Positions 1-8,659 of a stretch of DNA of 64,000 nucleotides are shown here, piece by piece. The notes below the pieces were generated by a model. The model did not search any database. It was given only the letters and a program-made list of their open reading frames with translations, and was not told where the DNA came from. The stretch spans positions 1-64,000 of the forward strand of contig CALHBF010000008.1 of the NCBI GenBank assembly GCA_937931205.1, in the 5' to 3' direction. Numbering within the stretch: position 1 is the stretch's first letter; every line of letters starts with the position of its first letter. The position numbers and the translations under genes were made by a program. Source of the stretch: an uncultured Bacteriovoracaceae bacterium (GTDB lineage Bacteria; Bdellovibrionota; Bacteriovoracia; Bacteriovoracales; Bacteriovoracaceae).

Positions 1-26
1 AGAACTAAACCTGATAGATATTTCAT
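1..26 (-). CDS. 5' end of an unidentified gene leaving the window
   Basis: Only the first eight codons are inside the window (MKYLSGLV), reading leftward from an ATG at 26. An AAGGAG ribosome site lies a few bases upstream at about 35-40. The lysine followed by hydrophobic residues could be the start of a signal peptide, but this is too short to identify. It is divergent from the MerC-like gene and would share the 75-bp spacer as promoter region. Confidence 0.5.
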
Positions 27-100
27 ACGAATCTCCTTAAATTTATTAAACTTCTAAGCCCATTATAGACGCCGAATGTAAAGCAGGGTATATCCCTTCT

Positions 101-481
101 ATGAAAAAAGTTTGGGACAAACTGGGCATTGCCTTCTCTTCTGTGTGTGTTATCCACTGTGTGATGGTGGCGTTTATCCCTTTAGTTTTCCCTGCCCTAA
201 ACTACTTTGTTCACCTTGATTGGATTCACGTTGCCGTGGCCATCTCTCTATTGATCACTACACCTTTAGCATTTTATCCGGGCTTTAAAAAGCATGGACT
301 CACTTGGATTCTAGGACTTGCCTCAATCGGCATTGCCATCATTCTTTTAGGAATGCTTCTAGAGGAAAGAACGACTGAAGTGATTTCTCATTCAACTTCT
401 ATAGCTGGCAGCCTTCTACTCGTAACAGCTCACTTTAAGAACCTTCAGCACTCTCATAAGCATCGTCATCACTGTTGTTAA
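101..481 (+). CDS. MerC-domain small membrane protein
   Basis: A 126-residue inner-membrane protein of the MerC type. It has about four hydrophobic segments, a Cys-x2-His-Cys motif (CVIHC, residues 16-20) in the first segment as in MerC mercury/metal-transport proteins, and a metal-binding-looking tail rich in His and Cys (HSHKHRHHCC). In many Gram-negatives, MerC-domain proteins without mer genes are chromosomal and probably handle other metals. No mer operon is present here, so mercury transport is not implied. The gene stands alone and converges on rpmE through a shared terminator. The ATG at 101 is the only start that keeps the conserved first helix. Family assignment is fairly good; the substrate is unknown. 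Confidence 0.7.
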   Translation: MKKVWDKLGIAFSSVCVIHCVMVAFIPLVFPALNYFVHLDWIHVAVAISLLITTPLAFYPGFKKHGLTWILGLASIGIAIILLGMLLEERTTEVISHSTSIAGSLLLVTAHFKNLQHSHKHRHHCC

Positions 482-531
482 AATCATTAAGAAAAGAATT
501 GATAAGAAGCCTTTCTTTGAACAAAGAAGGC

Positions 532-564
532 AAAAAAAAAGCCCTCTTTGCAGAGGGCTTTTTT
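532..564. terminator. Bidirectional intrinsic terminator between merC-like gene and rpmE
   Basis: The hairpin GCCCTC-TTTGCA-GAGGGC (541-558) is flanked by nine A on the left and six T on the right, so it can end transcription from both converging genes. A second stem (GCCTT..AAGGC, about 509-531) lies just before it. Confidence 0.85.
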
Positions 565-570
565 GTAGAA

Positions 571-816
571 TTACTTCTTAAGACCGTATTTTTTCTTGAA
601 GCGATCAACACGTCCTTCAGTATCCATAATCTTCTGAGTTCCTGTGTAGAACGGGTGAGAACCAGAAGAGATATCTACTTTAAAAAGCGGATATTCTTTA
701 CCGTTGAATGTTGTCTTATCAGATGTCTTGATTGTTGATTTAGTTAAAATTTCGAAATCGCAAGAAACGTCTTTGAAAACTACGTCTCTATACTCTGGGT
801 GAATACCTTTTTTCAT
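571..816 (-). CDS. rpmE: 50S ribosomal protein L31, type B (zinc-independent)
   Basis: An 81-residue ribosomal protein bL31 of the long B form. It starts with the typical MKxGIHPEYR, followed by the central [10 protein letters not shown] motif. The CxxC zinc ligands of the type A protein are absent; the single Cys in VSCDFEIL is not a zinc pair. Type B paralogues usually replace the zinc-binding form under zinc shortage. Here no type A gene is visible, so this may be the only copy. The ATG at 816 has AAGGA upstream. It is monocistronic, between the terminator and topA. Confidence 0.95.
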   Translation of the reverse strand: MKKGIHPEYRDVVFKDVSCDFEILTKSTIKTSDKTTFNGKEYPLFKVDISSGSHPFYTGTQKIMDTEGRVDRFKKKYGLKK

Positions 817-891
817 ACATTATCCTTCTAATGATCAAATTTAAAACTAAGGCAATTTACCCGAGAGGTTTGCCTAATGTCAATTCAGTTT

Positions 892-3453
892 TTACTTCTT
901 ATTAGCTGCTAATACTATACTTGCAAGTTCAGCTTCTGTCATCTGCTCAATCACCTTCGGATCTCTTTTATCCTCTGGCAAAGTGATGTTTTTAGTCCCT
1001 ACTTTAATATAAGGGCCATATTTTCCTTCAAGAATTGAAGCTTTTTTCTTTAGTTTAGCTACCATTCCGAATTCACGCAGAGTTTTGATTCCACGACGCG
1101 CCGCACTCTTTTCTTCACTTAGAAGCTCGATGGCCCTTTTCAGATCCACAGTAAAGAGGCTGTCCTCTTTTTTGAGAGATCTAAACACCCCATCACACAT
1201 CACATAAGGTCCAAAACGACCATTATTGGCCAGAATAGGCTTACCAGTCTCGGGATGATTTCCAAGCTCACGTGGAAGGCTTAGGGCCTCAACAGCTTCT
1301 TCTACAGTAACTGTCTTCGGATCTTTTCCTTTCGGAAGTGATGCTCTTTTTGGTTTTGGATTTTCTTCGGTCACTTCTCCTAATTGGAAGTAAGCCCCAT
1401 AGCGACCAACCAGACAATAAATGTTCTGTTTAGTTTTTGGATCTTTCCCAATAGGAACTGGACCATTGGCCTGATTCTCAATTAAGTCTTTGATCTGTGA
1501 AGCACTAAGATCAGCAGGAGCAATATCTTCTGGAATAGAAGCGTGTACTTCTTCCTTGCCGTTCTTTTCAACGACGTAAGGACCAAAACGGCCTACTTTA
1601 ATATCAAGAATCTCGCCGTCTTTTTCAATTTGAATCGTGCGTGACTCTTCAGGTTTAATTTTTTTATCTTGCTCTTCAACTTTTTTCGCAAGCCCTGCTT
1701 TACCTTTGTAGAACTTGGTTAAATACTTCAACCAATCTTCTTCGCCGTAAGCAATTTTATCCAGCGACTCTTCCATTTCACTCGTGAAACTATAATCCAC
1801 GAGGTGATCAAAGTGACGCTCTAAAAGTTGAATCACGGCCATTCCTGTGAAAGTAGGAATAAGAGCTGGGCCTTCCTTGCGAACGTAACCACGATCTAAA
1901 ATTGTTCCAATAATAGAAGCATAAGTTGAAGGACGACCTACGCCCTCTTTTTCTAATGACTGAACAATACTAGCTTCCGTGAAACGAGCAGGAGCTTTTG
2001 TTTCGTGAGCAAGTGGTGAAATAGTTGTTGGATTAATCCCATCGCCCTTTTTTAGATTCGGAAGAATCACTTCCTTGTCTTCCAGTGCTAATTCAGGATC
2101 ATCTGAGCCCTCAACATAAACACGAAGGAATCCAGGGAAAAGGATACGAGTTCCCGAAGCCGTAAATTCAGCATCATCAACTTGAATTTTTACTGTCATT
2201 GATGCCTTCTCAGCTTCTTTCATCTGAGTGGCCATCGTTCTCTTCCAAATAAGCTCATACAAAGCTAATTCACGACCAGAGAGACCAGTTTTATCTGGGT
2301 GAGTAAACTCACTTCCTGCCGGACGAATTGCTTCGTGGGCCTCTTGAGCACCTTTGGTTTTTGCTTTATATTGGCGAACTTCAGGGTGAAGATAATCCTT
2401 CCCGTAAAGGTCAACCACCATGTTTCTAGCAGCATTGATCGCTTCTTGAGAAAGGTTTGGTGAATCCGTTCTCATATAAGTGATAAGACCTTCTTCATAC
2501 AGACGCTGAGCAGTTCTCATGGTGTCTTTTGAAGACATTCCAAGCTTTCTGTTGGACTCCATCTGAAGAGTTGAAGTGATGAAAGGAACAGCTGGTTTAG
2601 AGTTAAAAGTTTTCTCTTCAACGCTTGTTACTTTCCAGGAACCTTTCTCAATTTTTTTCGCTAGTTCCCGAGCTTTTTTCTCATCAAGAAGAACTACTTT
2701 TTTTGGATCTGTTAATTTACCGGTCAGGCCATCAAAGTCCTTACCACCAGCAATACGAACATTACCTAATGCGGATAGTTTTGCTTCAAAATGAGCTTTT
2801 TTATCATTTGATGGAGTAACTTCCGCTTTAATGTCCCAATAATGAGATTTTTTAAAGCGCATTCTTTCACGCTCACGCTCAACAATCATCTTTAGACCAG
2901 TAGATTGAACTCGACCGGCAGAAAGACCGTAAGCAATTTTCTTCCAGATAAGTGGAGAAAGTGTGTAACCGTAAAGACGATCTAGAATTCGGCGAGTTTC
3001 TTGAGCACGAACTAATTTCTCATCAACTTCGCGAGTATCTTTAAGAGCTTTTTGGATGGCAGTTTTGGTGATCTCGTGAAAGACCATTCGTTTAACAGGA
3101 ACTTTTGGTTTTAAAAGTTCTAAAAGATGCCACGAAATCGATTCCCCTTCGCGGTCTTCATCGGTCGCCAGATACACAGCATCAACTGTTTTAAGTTTAG
3201 CTTTTAGATCAGTGATGATCTTCTTTTTATCTTTTGGCACAACGTATAAAGGGTCAAAGTTTTCTTCAACATTAACCCCCAGCTTGGCCCAATCTTCTTT
3301 TTTTAACGCAGCAGGAATGTCTGCGGCCGACTGCGGAAGATCACGGATATGACCCATACTAGCTTCCACAATATAGTTACTTGGGAGAAATTTACGAATG
3401 GTTTTTGCTTTGGTTGGAGACTCAACAATAACCAGATATTTTTTGTCCGCCAT
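892..3453 (-). CDS. topA: DNA topoisomerase I
   Basis: A type IA topoisomerase of 853 residues that relaxes negative supercoils. The TOPRIM domain opens with VIVESPTKAKTI and contains the acidic TDEDREGE motif at 97-104. The active-site tyrosine is Y326 in LITYMRTDS. The C-terminal third holds four or five copies of a short repeat with the core GRFGPYV/GRYGAYF/GKYGPYI, the zinc-free topoisomerase C-terminal repeat. No four-cysteine zinc ribbons of the E. coli type are present. It runs between the glutamine synthetase terminator and rpmE and appears to have its own promoter in the 100-bp spacer. Identification is secure. Confidence 0.97.
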   Translation of the reverse strand: MADKKYLVIVESPTKAKTIRKFLPSNYIVEASMGHIRDLPQSAADIPAALKKEDWAKLGVNVEENFDPLYVVPKDKKKIITDLKAKLKTVDAVYLATDEDREGESISWHLLELLKPKVPVKRMVFHEITKTAIQKALKDTREVDEKLVRAQETRRILDRLYGYTLSPLIWKKIAYGLSAGRVQSTGLKMIVERERERMRFKKSHYWDIKAEVTPSNDKKAHFEAKLSALGNVRIAGGKDFDGLTGKLTDPKKVVLLDEKKARELAKKIEKGSWKVTSVEEKTFNSKPAVPFITSTLQMESNRKLGMSSKDTMRTAQRLYEEGLITYMRTDSPNLSQEAINAARNMVVDLYGKDYLHPEVRQYKAKTKGAQEAHEAIRPAGSEFTHPDKTGLSGRELALYELIWKRTMATQMKEAEKASMTVKIQVDDAEFTASGTRILFPGFLRVYVEGSDDPELALEDKEVILPNLKKGDGINPTTISPLAHETKAPARFTEASIVQSLEKEGVGRPSTYASIIGTILDRGYVRKEGPALIPTFTGMAVIQLLERHFDHLVDYSFTSEMEESLDKIAYGEEDWLKYLTKFYKGKAGLAKKVEEQDKKIKPEESRTIQIEKDGEILDIKVGRFGPYVVEKNGKEEVHASIPEDIAPADLSASQIKDLIENQANGPVPIGKDPKTKQNIYCLVGRYGAYFQLGEVTEENPKPKRASLPKGKDPKTVTVEEAVEALSLPRELGNHPETGKPILANNGRFGPYVMCDGVFRSLKKEDSLFTVDLKRAIELLSEEKSAARRGIKTLREFGMVAKLKKKASILEGKYGPYIKVGTKNITLPEDKRDPKVIEQMTEAELASIVLAANKK

Positions 3454-3552
3454 TTTTTCCTACATATATATAAGAGAGATAATCAATAATAGAGATAAGG
3501 GCCATCTGGAAAAACGTCAAGAATTAAAATTGATTTGCATATCGTCAAAACG

Positions 3553-3580
3553 AAAAGGGCCCGAAACTCGGGCCCTTTTT
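3553..3580. terminator. Intrinsic terminator downstream of glutamine synthetase
   Basis: A perfect 8-bp stem, GGGCCCGA-AAC-TCGGGCCC (3557-3575), sits between AAAA and TTTTT. It lies directly after the minus-strand glnA stop and could also act for the opposite strand. Confidence 0.9.
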
Positions 3581-3584
3581 GTTA

Positions 3585-5777
3585 TTAGCGGATAAAGAGC
3601 ATGTCGTAGAATTTTGGAACCGGCCATGCCTCATCAGGCACGATTTCTTCAATTTGGTTACAAAGTGAAGCGATCTGAACTGATTGTGGCATCAACTCCT
3701 GAGCAATCACTCGTGCTGTTTTTTCTTCATCACTTCCGTGGTGAAGCTGATCCAACACTTCTGTCATTTTTGTTACCTGCTCAAAAAGAGACTTCGATAA
3801 AGCAGACAGATCAGTCAGTAGTTCTGTTTCTAGAGAATGATCAACGCCTGAAGCTTTAAGGTTAGCAATATTCTTGGCCAGAGCACCCTTATAATCAACG
3901 GCCACTGGAAGAACTTGTTTTAGTACCATCCCACGAAGTGTGCGAAGTTCAATGTCACGACACTTGATATAGCGCTCAAGCATAACGTTGTGACGAGTTT
4001 CAATCTCTCCTTCTTTAAAAATCCCAGTTTGCACAAGGAAGTTTGTTTTAGCAGAGTCTTTGAGAACTGAAATCGCTTCAGGAGTTGTACGGTGGTTTGT
4101 TAAACCGCGCTTCTCTGCTTCTTTTCTCCATTCTTCAGAATAACCATCTCCGTTGAAGATGATGTTCTTAGCGTGGGTGTACCACTTTTTAGAAAGTGCA
4201 GAAAGAGCATCGTTTACTGAACGGCCACTTGCTATTTCACCTTCAAGGAATGCGTTTGTTTCTTCAAAAACATCACAAACAGCGGCATTAAGAATTGAAA
4301 GTGGATAACCAGGAGAAGCTGAAGAACCGCAAGCACGGAACTCAAACTTATTCCCAGTGAAAGCAAATGGAGAAGTTCTGTTTCTATCAGTATTATCTTT
4401 AGCAAGGTTTGCTAATTGTCTTGCACCAAGGTCCAGGAACTTTTTGTCTGAAGCCACATAAGCGCTTCCAGAGATAATCGCTTGAACGATCATGTTAAGA
4501 GTATCACCAAGGAATACAGACATAATGCTTGGTGGAGCCTCGTTAGCACCCAGACGGTGATCGTTTGAGTGAGAAGCAATCCCCATACGCATCATATCTT
4601 GGTGACGGAAAACCGCTTCTGTTACAGTCGCTAGTACTGCTAGGAAACGGAAGTTTTCATGAGGATTCTGTCCAGGCTCAAGAAGGTTCACTCCTGTATC
4701 TGTCGACATTGACCAGTTCAAGTGCTTCCCTGAACCGTTCACTCCTGCAAATGGCTTCTCATGAAGAAGACAAACAAAATCATGCTTCAATGCTACTGTA
4801 CGTAGAATTGTCATAATCATTTGGTTGTTATCTGAGGCAACGTTTGAATCTTTAAAAATAGGAGCTAGCTCAAATTGTCCTGGAGCAACCTCGTTGTGAC
4901 GAGTTTTAGCAGGAATCCCTAGCTTATAAAGTTCAATCTCTACTTCCTGCATATACGCAAGAACACGATCTTCAATCATACCGAAGTAGTGATCTTCCAG
5001 CTGCTGATTTCGAGATGTCAGAGAACCGAATAATGCTCGTCCCGTCATCACGATATCTTGGCGGCCAAAGTAGAAGGCCTTATCAATAAGGAAGTACTCC
5101 TGCTCGATACCGCAAGTAGTGATCACTCTCTTCACATCGTTCATACCGATGATGTTACAGAATTTAGTTACGACTTCATTGATCTTAAGATCAGAACGAA
5201 GAAGCGGAGTTTTAGTATCGAGAGCATCACCGTGATAAGAAACGAATGCAGTAGGGATAACTAGCGTTTTCCCGTTTGGTGATTCTTTAATAAAAATCGG
5301 AGATGTTAAATCCCAAGTTGTATAACCACGTGCCTCGAAAGTGGCACGAGACCCACCGTTAGGAAATGATGAAGCATCCGGCTCACCTTGCATCAGCTGA
5401 GAAGCAGAAAGGCGCTCGATCGGACGATCATTATCAAAATCAAGGAAGGCATCATGCTTTTCAGCTGTCGAACCTGTTAGTGGCTGGAACCAGTGACAGA
5501 AGTGAGTGGCACCTTTAGAGATGGCCCAATCCATTACCGAGTTGGCCACTTTCGTAGCAAGTTCACGAGTAACAGTTGCTGTTCCTTCGATCACTTTTTT
5601 CAGGTTATCTTTATCTTCAAGGGATAGAGTCTTCGACAAATGATAGTTATAAACATTGTCCCCGTAATATTGACTAACTTTAAGAAATTTACCTTGCTCA
5701 TTGGAAGGTATGTTGCACTTGCGTGACTTTCTTCCTAATACGGTTTGACGTGCTTTTAACCTGAGATCACTGGCCAT
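3585..5777 (-). CDS. glnA: Glutamine synthetase type III (GlnN)
   Basis: An ATP-dependent glutamate-ammonia ligase of the large GSIII class, 730 residues against about 450-470 for GSI. Diagnostic stretches include RPIERLSASQLMQGEPDASSF near the N-terminus, the CGIEQEYFLID metal-site region, the GFNG-like PFAGVNGSGKHLNWS ATP/glutamate region, and NDHRLGANEAPPSI. The ORF track starts at a TTG (5795), but ATG 5777 has AGGAGAA a few bases upstream and gives MASDLRLKARQ, so that start is used. It has its own terminator and is divergent from the phosphopantetheinyl transferase gene. Palindromes in the 142-bp spacer may be its operator. Confidence 0.95.
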   Translation of the reverse strand: MASDLRLKARQTVLGRKSRKCNIPSNEQGKFLKVSQYYGDNVYNYHLSKTLSLEDKDNLKKVIEGTATVTRELATKVANSVMDWAISKGATHFCHWFQPLTGSTAEKHDAFLDFDNDRPIERLSASQLMQGEPDASSFPNGGSRATFEARGYTTWDLTSPIFIKESPNGKTLVIPTAFVSYHGDALDTKTPLLRSDLKINEVVTKFCNIIGMNDVKRVITTCGIEQEYFLIDKAFYFGRQDIVMTGRALFGSLTSRNQQLEDHYFGMIEDRVLAYMQEVEIELYKLGIPAKTRHNEVAPGQFELAPIFKDSNVASDNNQMIMTILRTVALKHDFVCLLHEKPFAGVNGSGKHLNWSMSTDTGVNLLEPGQNPHENFRFLAVLATVTEAVFRHQDMMRMGIASHSNDHRLGANEAPPSIMSVFLGDTLNMIVQAIISGSAYVASDKKFLDLGARQLANLAKDNTDRNRTSPFAFTGNKFEFRACGSSASPGYPLSILNAAVCDVFEETNAFLEGEIASGRSVNDALSALSKKWYTHAKNIIFNGDGYSEEWRKEAEKRGLTNHRTTPEAISVLKDSAKTNFLVQTGIFKEGEIETRHNVMLERYIKCRDIELRTLRGMVLKQVLPVAVDYKGALAKNIANLKASGVDHSLETELLTDLSALSKSLFEQVTKMTEVLDQLHHGSDEEKTARVIAQELMPQSVQIASLCNQIEEIVPDEAWPVPKFYDMLFIR

Positions 5778-5828
5778 AGAAAATTCTCCTCGCAAAAGAA
5801 TGGACTTTTGAATCGGTCATATTTGTCG

Positions 5829-5886
5829 TAAGTTATTAACTTATCGTCACTTTTAAAGAAAATTATAAACCCTTTTTAAAAAGTGA
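5829..5886. promoter_or_regulatory. Palindromes upstream of glutamine synthetase (possible operator region)
   Basis: The spacer between the divergent glnA and PPTase genes contains a perfect 15-nt palindrome, TAAGTTA-T-TAACTTA (5829-5843). Next to it is a longer imperfect inverted repeat, CACTTTTAAAG...CTTTTTAAAAAGTG (5848-5886). Their position fits regulator binding sites for glnA, but they match no named nitrogen-regulator box that I can recall. Confidence 0.4.
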
Positions 5887-5919
5887 TTTATTTTTTTTAA
5901 TAAATAGCTTTAATCAACT

Positions 5920-6510
5920 ATGCTCCGCCACCGCATTATTCTAAATTCTAGCTTAAGAGAAGCCACTGAAGAGTGGTTGGAAGTATTAAATCAGAGCTAT
6001 CCTGAGGCTTCTCACCCTGATCGTATCCAGGGTTTTTATTCATCCCGGAATGCTTTGCTGGATTCTCTCCAGAAATTCCATCCAAAAGCCTCCACTACTG
6101 ATCTTCTGTTAAATGACTTTCGGGGACTGCAGAATTTTCCAGATATGGTGGTTTCTCTTACCCACTCTGCTTTTGCTGGTGCCGCTGCCGTGGCCGAAAA
6201 AGCGCTATATATTTCGATTGGAATCGACATCGAACCCATCGATCGTTTGGTTAAAGAGAGTATTCTGGCCCGAGTGACCACAGTTGAAGATTTAAAGCTG
6301 CCAAGTATTCAAGTATGGTGTTTGAAAGAGGCCATTTATAAATGCGTTTCAAATTCTCATCTCTATCAGGGAGTTTTGGAATTTCGTGATATGAGGATAC
6401 AAGATAAAAAGTGGACCCACTCTCCCTCAAAACTTTCGGGAGAATGGGAATTGTTTGAAGAAAAAAATCATCAAATAGCGCTGGCTACTTTAAAAAATCA
6501 AAACTCTTAA
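5920..6510 (+). CDS. 4'-phosphopantetheinyl transferase superfamily protein
   Basis: A 196-residue protein that should move the phosphopantetheine arm from CoA to a serine of a carrier protein. The diagnostic motifs are present in order: SLTHSAFAGAAAV (CoA-binding start of the domain), IGIDIEP (Mg-binding Asp and Glu), and WCLKEAIYKC, which matches the WxxKEAxxK signature. The length is closer to Sfp/EntD-type enzymes than to the about 120-residue AcpS, but no siderophore or polyketide genes are nearby, so fatty-acid ACP may be its substrate. The ATG at 5920 lacks a clear Shine-Dalgarno sequence. The 3' end overlaps the convergent M61 peptidase gene by 26 nt. Confidence 0.8.
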   Translation: MLRHRIILNSSLREATEEWLEVLNQSYPEASHPDRIQGFYSSRNALLDSLQKFHPKASTTDLLLNDFRGLQNFPDMVVSLTHSAFAGAAAVAEKALYISIGIDIEPIDRLVKESILARVTTVEDLKLPSIQVWCLKEAIYKCVSNSHLYQGVLEFRDMRIQDKKWTHSPSKLSGEWELFEEKNHQIALATLKNQNS

Positions 6511-8215
6511 CCGCCAGCTCATGATTTACAACAGCGATTTCTTTCACTGTGCGAGGAGCTTTTGCTGGAGTGATTTCCACCCGCTCAAGCTTACCTAAGC
6601 GAGATACAATCAATTCATAACTCTTATCTAAAACAAGGTAGCTTGCAAGTGAGCTTGCCTCATCTTTAAGCAAACGAAGACCATTTAAGAATAAGACTTC
6701 GTCACCGGCATTTAATCCTGAACGATAAGCGGGAGAATCAGTAAGAACACTTTTTACAATTGCTCTATCACCTGCATACTCGAAATCTGCTCCGATCCAA
6801 GGCTGATTTGATTCTTGGTAACGAATTTCACATCCCATTTTTTTAAGATAAGAATCAAAATCAATATCCTCAGTTCCTTCAACCATTGTTGAGAAAGCAT
6901 TCAGAACATCTTGACCTCCAAGAGTCTTCACCATCTGGTAAACATTCTCTTTTGTCACACCTCTTTGCGGATGCTCTTTGAAGTCTGCCCATAGAAGTTT
7001 TAGGAGAGCATCAACTCCACTTCCTTTTTCAAGAAGAAGAGCGTGAAGACACATAAAGACTAATCCACCTTTTAGGTAGTAGCTGACACTTGAGTTTTTA
7101 TAGTTCTCATCAGGGCGATAAAGCTTAATCCAAGCATTGTATGAACTCTGCTCAAGCGAGTGATAGTAGCGGCCAGGAATAGAGAGGTAATTATCGAGAT
7201 TGCCTTTAACTACATCAAGGTACTCCTCAATTGTTGAAAGGCCAGCACGGAAAATAAAGAGATCATCCATGAAGCTTGTCATGCCTTCGGCCAGCCAAAG
7301 AAGACTGGTGTAATTTTCATTCACATAATCAAAAGGTCCAAGCTCAACGGGTCTGATTCTTTTTACGTTCCACAGATGGAAATACTCGTGAGCAACCAGA
7401 GAGAGATAAGTTTGATATTCTTTTTTATTATGAAGTTTTCGCCCATCAAATTGCAAGGCCGTTGAGTTCAAGTGCTCAAGCCCGCCATAAAGTTTTGGCA
7501 CAAAGTGAGTCATGAAAACATACTGATCATAAGGAAGATCTTCATCAAAATGACGAGCAACTGTTTCAACGACAGTCTTGATATCTTTTTTTAGATTCTG
7601 CCCATGAGGATAAAGAACTCCATAATTGATAATATGATGAGGAATTCCTTTATACTCAAAGCCATCCGTTTCGTGACACCCGATCTCAACTGGAGCATCA
7701 ATCAGTGTATCGTAGTCACTTGCTTCATAAAGGAAGACTTCTCTTTTTTGAGAGATATCTTTAAGGCCAGTGGATAATTTTGACCAAGCTGGTGGGAAGC
7801 GGAACTCAATTGTAGGATTTACGAGTTTCTGACCTGTAACTCCCATCAGATAACTTGGCCCATGAAGGAAAGCATGGCCGGCATCAACGTGAGAAGTTCT
7901 TACTGTTAATTCCTTACAGTAAATCTCATAACTGACCTCTACTTCATCACTTGATTTTTTAAGGTCGCTTTTTGTCCAATCAATTAAGTATGAACCTTTT
8001 GATACTTGAGAATGGAACAGAACTTCACCATTACTCTGCGTGGCACGAAACCAGCGAATATGACGGGAGTATTCTCTGAGAAGATATGAGCCGGGAGACC
8101 AAGAAGGTAGGAATACTTCCAACGTCTTCTGAGCAGCATCTTTTTTTAGTTTGAGAGTAACTTTAACTAAGTGATTTTGTGGATTTTCAATCTGAACGAG
8201 ATAGTGAACTTTCAT
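6485..8215 (-). CDS. M61 family metallopeptidase with PDZ domain
   Basis: A 576-residue glycyl-aminopeptidase-like enzyme. An N-terminal M61 beta domain (about 1-170) with the SWSPGSYLLREYSR signature is followed by a gluzincin catalytic domain. That domain has the zinc site HEYFH near residues 276-280 and a downstream WLAEGMTSF glutamate. A C-terminal PDZ domain (about 480-560, SPAYRSGLNAGDEVLFLNG) follows. No signal peptide is evident (MKVHYLVQIENP), so a cytoplasmic location is likely. The gene is monocistronic, overlapping the convergent PPTase at its 3' end. The ATG at 8215 matches the family N-terminus. Confidence 0.9.
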   Translation of the reverse strand: MKVHYLVQIENPQNHLVKVTLKLKKDAAQKTLEVFLPSWSPGSYLLREYSRHIRWFRATQSNGEVLFHSQVSKGSYLIDWTKSDLKKSSDEVEVSYEIYCKELTVRTSHVDAGHAFLHGPSYLMGVTGQKLVNPTIEFRFPPAWSKLSTGLKDISQKREVFLYEASDYDTLIDAPVEIGCHETDGFEYKGIPHHIINYGVLYPHGQNLKKDIKTVVETVARHFDEDLPYDQYVFMTHFVPKLYGGLEHLNSTALQFDGRKLHNKKEYQTYLSLVAHEYFHLWNVKRIRPVELGPFDYVNENYTSLLWLAEGMTSFMDDLFIFRAGLSTIEEYLDVVKGNLDNYLSIPGRYYHSLEQSSYNAWIKLYRPDENYKNSSVSYYLKGGLVFMCLHALLLEKGSGVDALLKLLWADFKEHPQRGVTKENVYQMVKTLGGQDVLNAFSTMVEGTEDIDFDSYLKKMGCEIRYQESNQPWIGADFEYAGDRAIVKSVLTDSPAYRSGLNAGDEVLFLNGLRLLKDEASSLASYLVLDKSYELIVSRLGKLERVEITPAKAPRTVKEIAVVNHELAVKSFDFLK

Positions 8216-8278
8216 ATATATCCTTCAATGATAAAGCTTTAGAGACAGGATCAGGGAAAACTGCTAAACTGGCCCTAT

Positions 8279-8659
8279 ATGGAATATACAATTAAACCTA
8301 CCGATATTCAGCTTGAAATTACTGTTGAAGCAAAAAATCAACTCTCTCTGATGATTCAGAATGACTACACCTTGAAAGATCAATTTTTTCGCATCCAAAT
8401 TGGTGGGAAAGAGTGTCATGGATTTACCTATAAACTGGGATTCACCACGACTGATCCTGCGGATTTGCAATTAGATTTTTCTGATTTTACCGTTTTGATT
8501 GACCCTTTTACCGCTTTCTATACTCAGCATGCCAAACTGGATTATCAGTTTAATGATCTGGGTGAAGACGGCTTTATTCTCACGAATTTTCAAGAGAAAG
8601 ATCATAAGGGGAAGTTCTTCAAGGACACTTCAAAACTACCTCCTTGGGCCAATAAATGA
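8279..8659 (+). CDS. HesB/IscA-like A-type carrier with a single cysteine
   Basis: A 126-residue protein with the beta-rich A-type Fe-S carrier fold. The region QLEITVEAKNQLSLMIQND followed by FFRIQIGGKECHGFTYKLGF aligns with the first cysteine region of ErpA/IscA. Canonical carriers have three Fe-S cysteines, one here and a C-terminal CGC. This protein keeps only Cys46; the C-terminal region reads NFQEKDHKGKFFKD with no cysteine. It therefore probably cannot hold a cluster in the usual way and may have a regulatory or partner role. The stop overlaps the LysR start (ATGA), so the two are translationally coupled. Confidence 0.65.
   Translation: MEYTIKPTDIQLEITVEAKNQLSLMIQNDYTLKDQFFRIQIGGKECHGFTYKLGFTTTDPADLQLDFSDFTVLIDPFTAFYTQHAKLDYQFNDLGEDGFILTNFQEKDHKGKFFKDTSKLPPWANK

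Noticed and set aside
86-96. GGGTATATCCC before the merC-like gene as a metal-regulator operator
   Set aside because: Only the outer GGG/CCC pair; the centre is not palindromic and the site is too short.
475-738. 87-aa plus-strand ORF across the rpmE terminator
   Set aside because: It passes through the bidirectional terminator and is antisense to rpmE.
3398-3595. 65-aa ORF between topA and glnA
   Set aside because: It begins inside topA and runs through the glnA terminator hairpin; no start signal.
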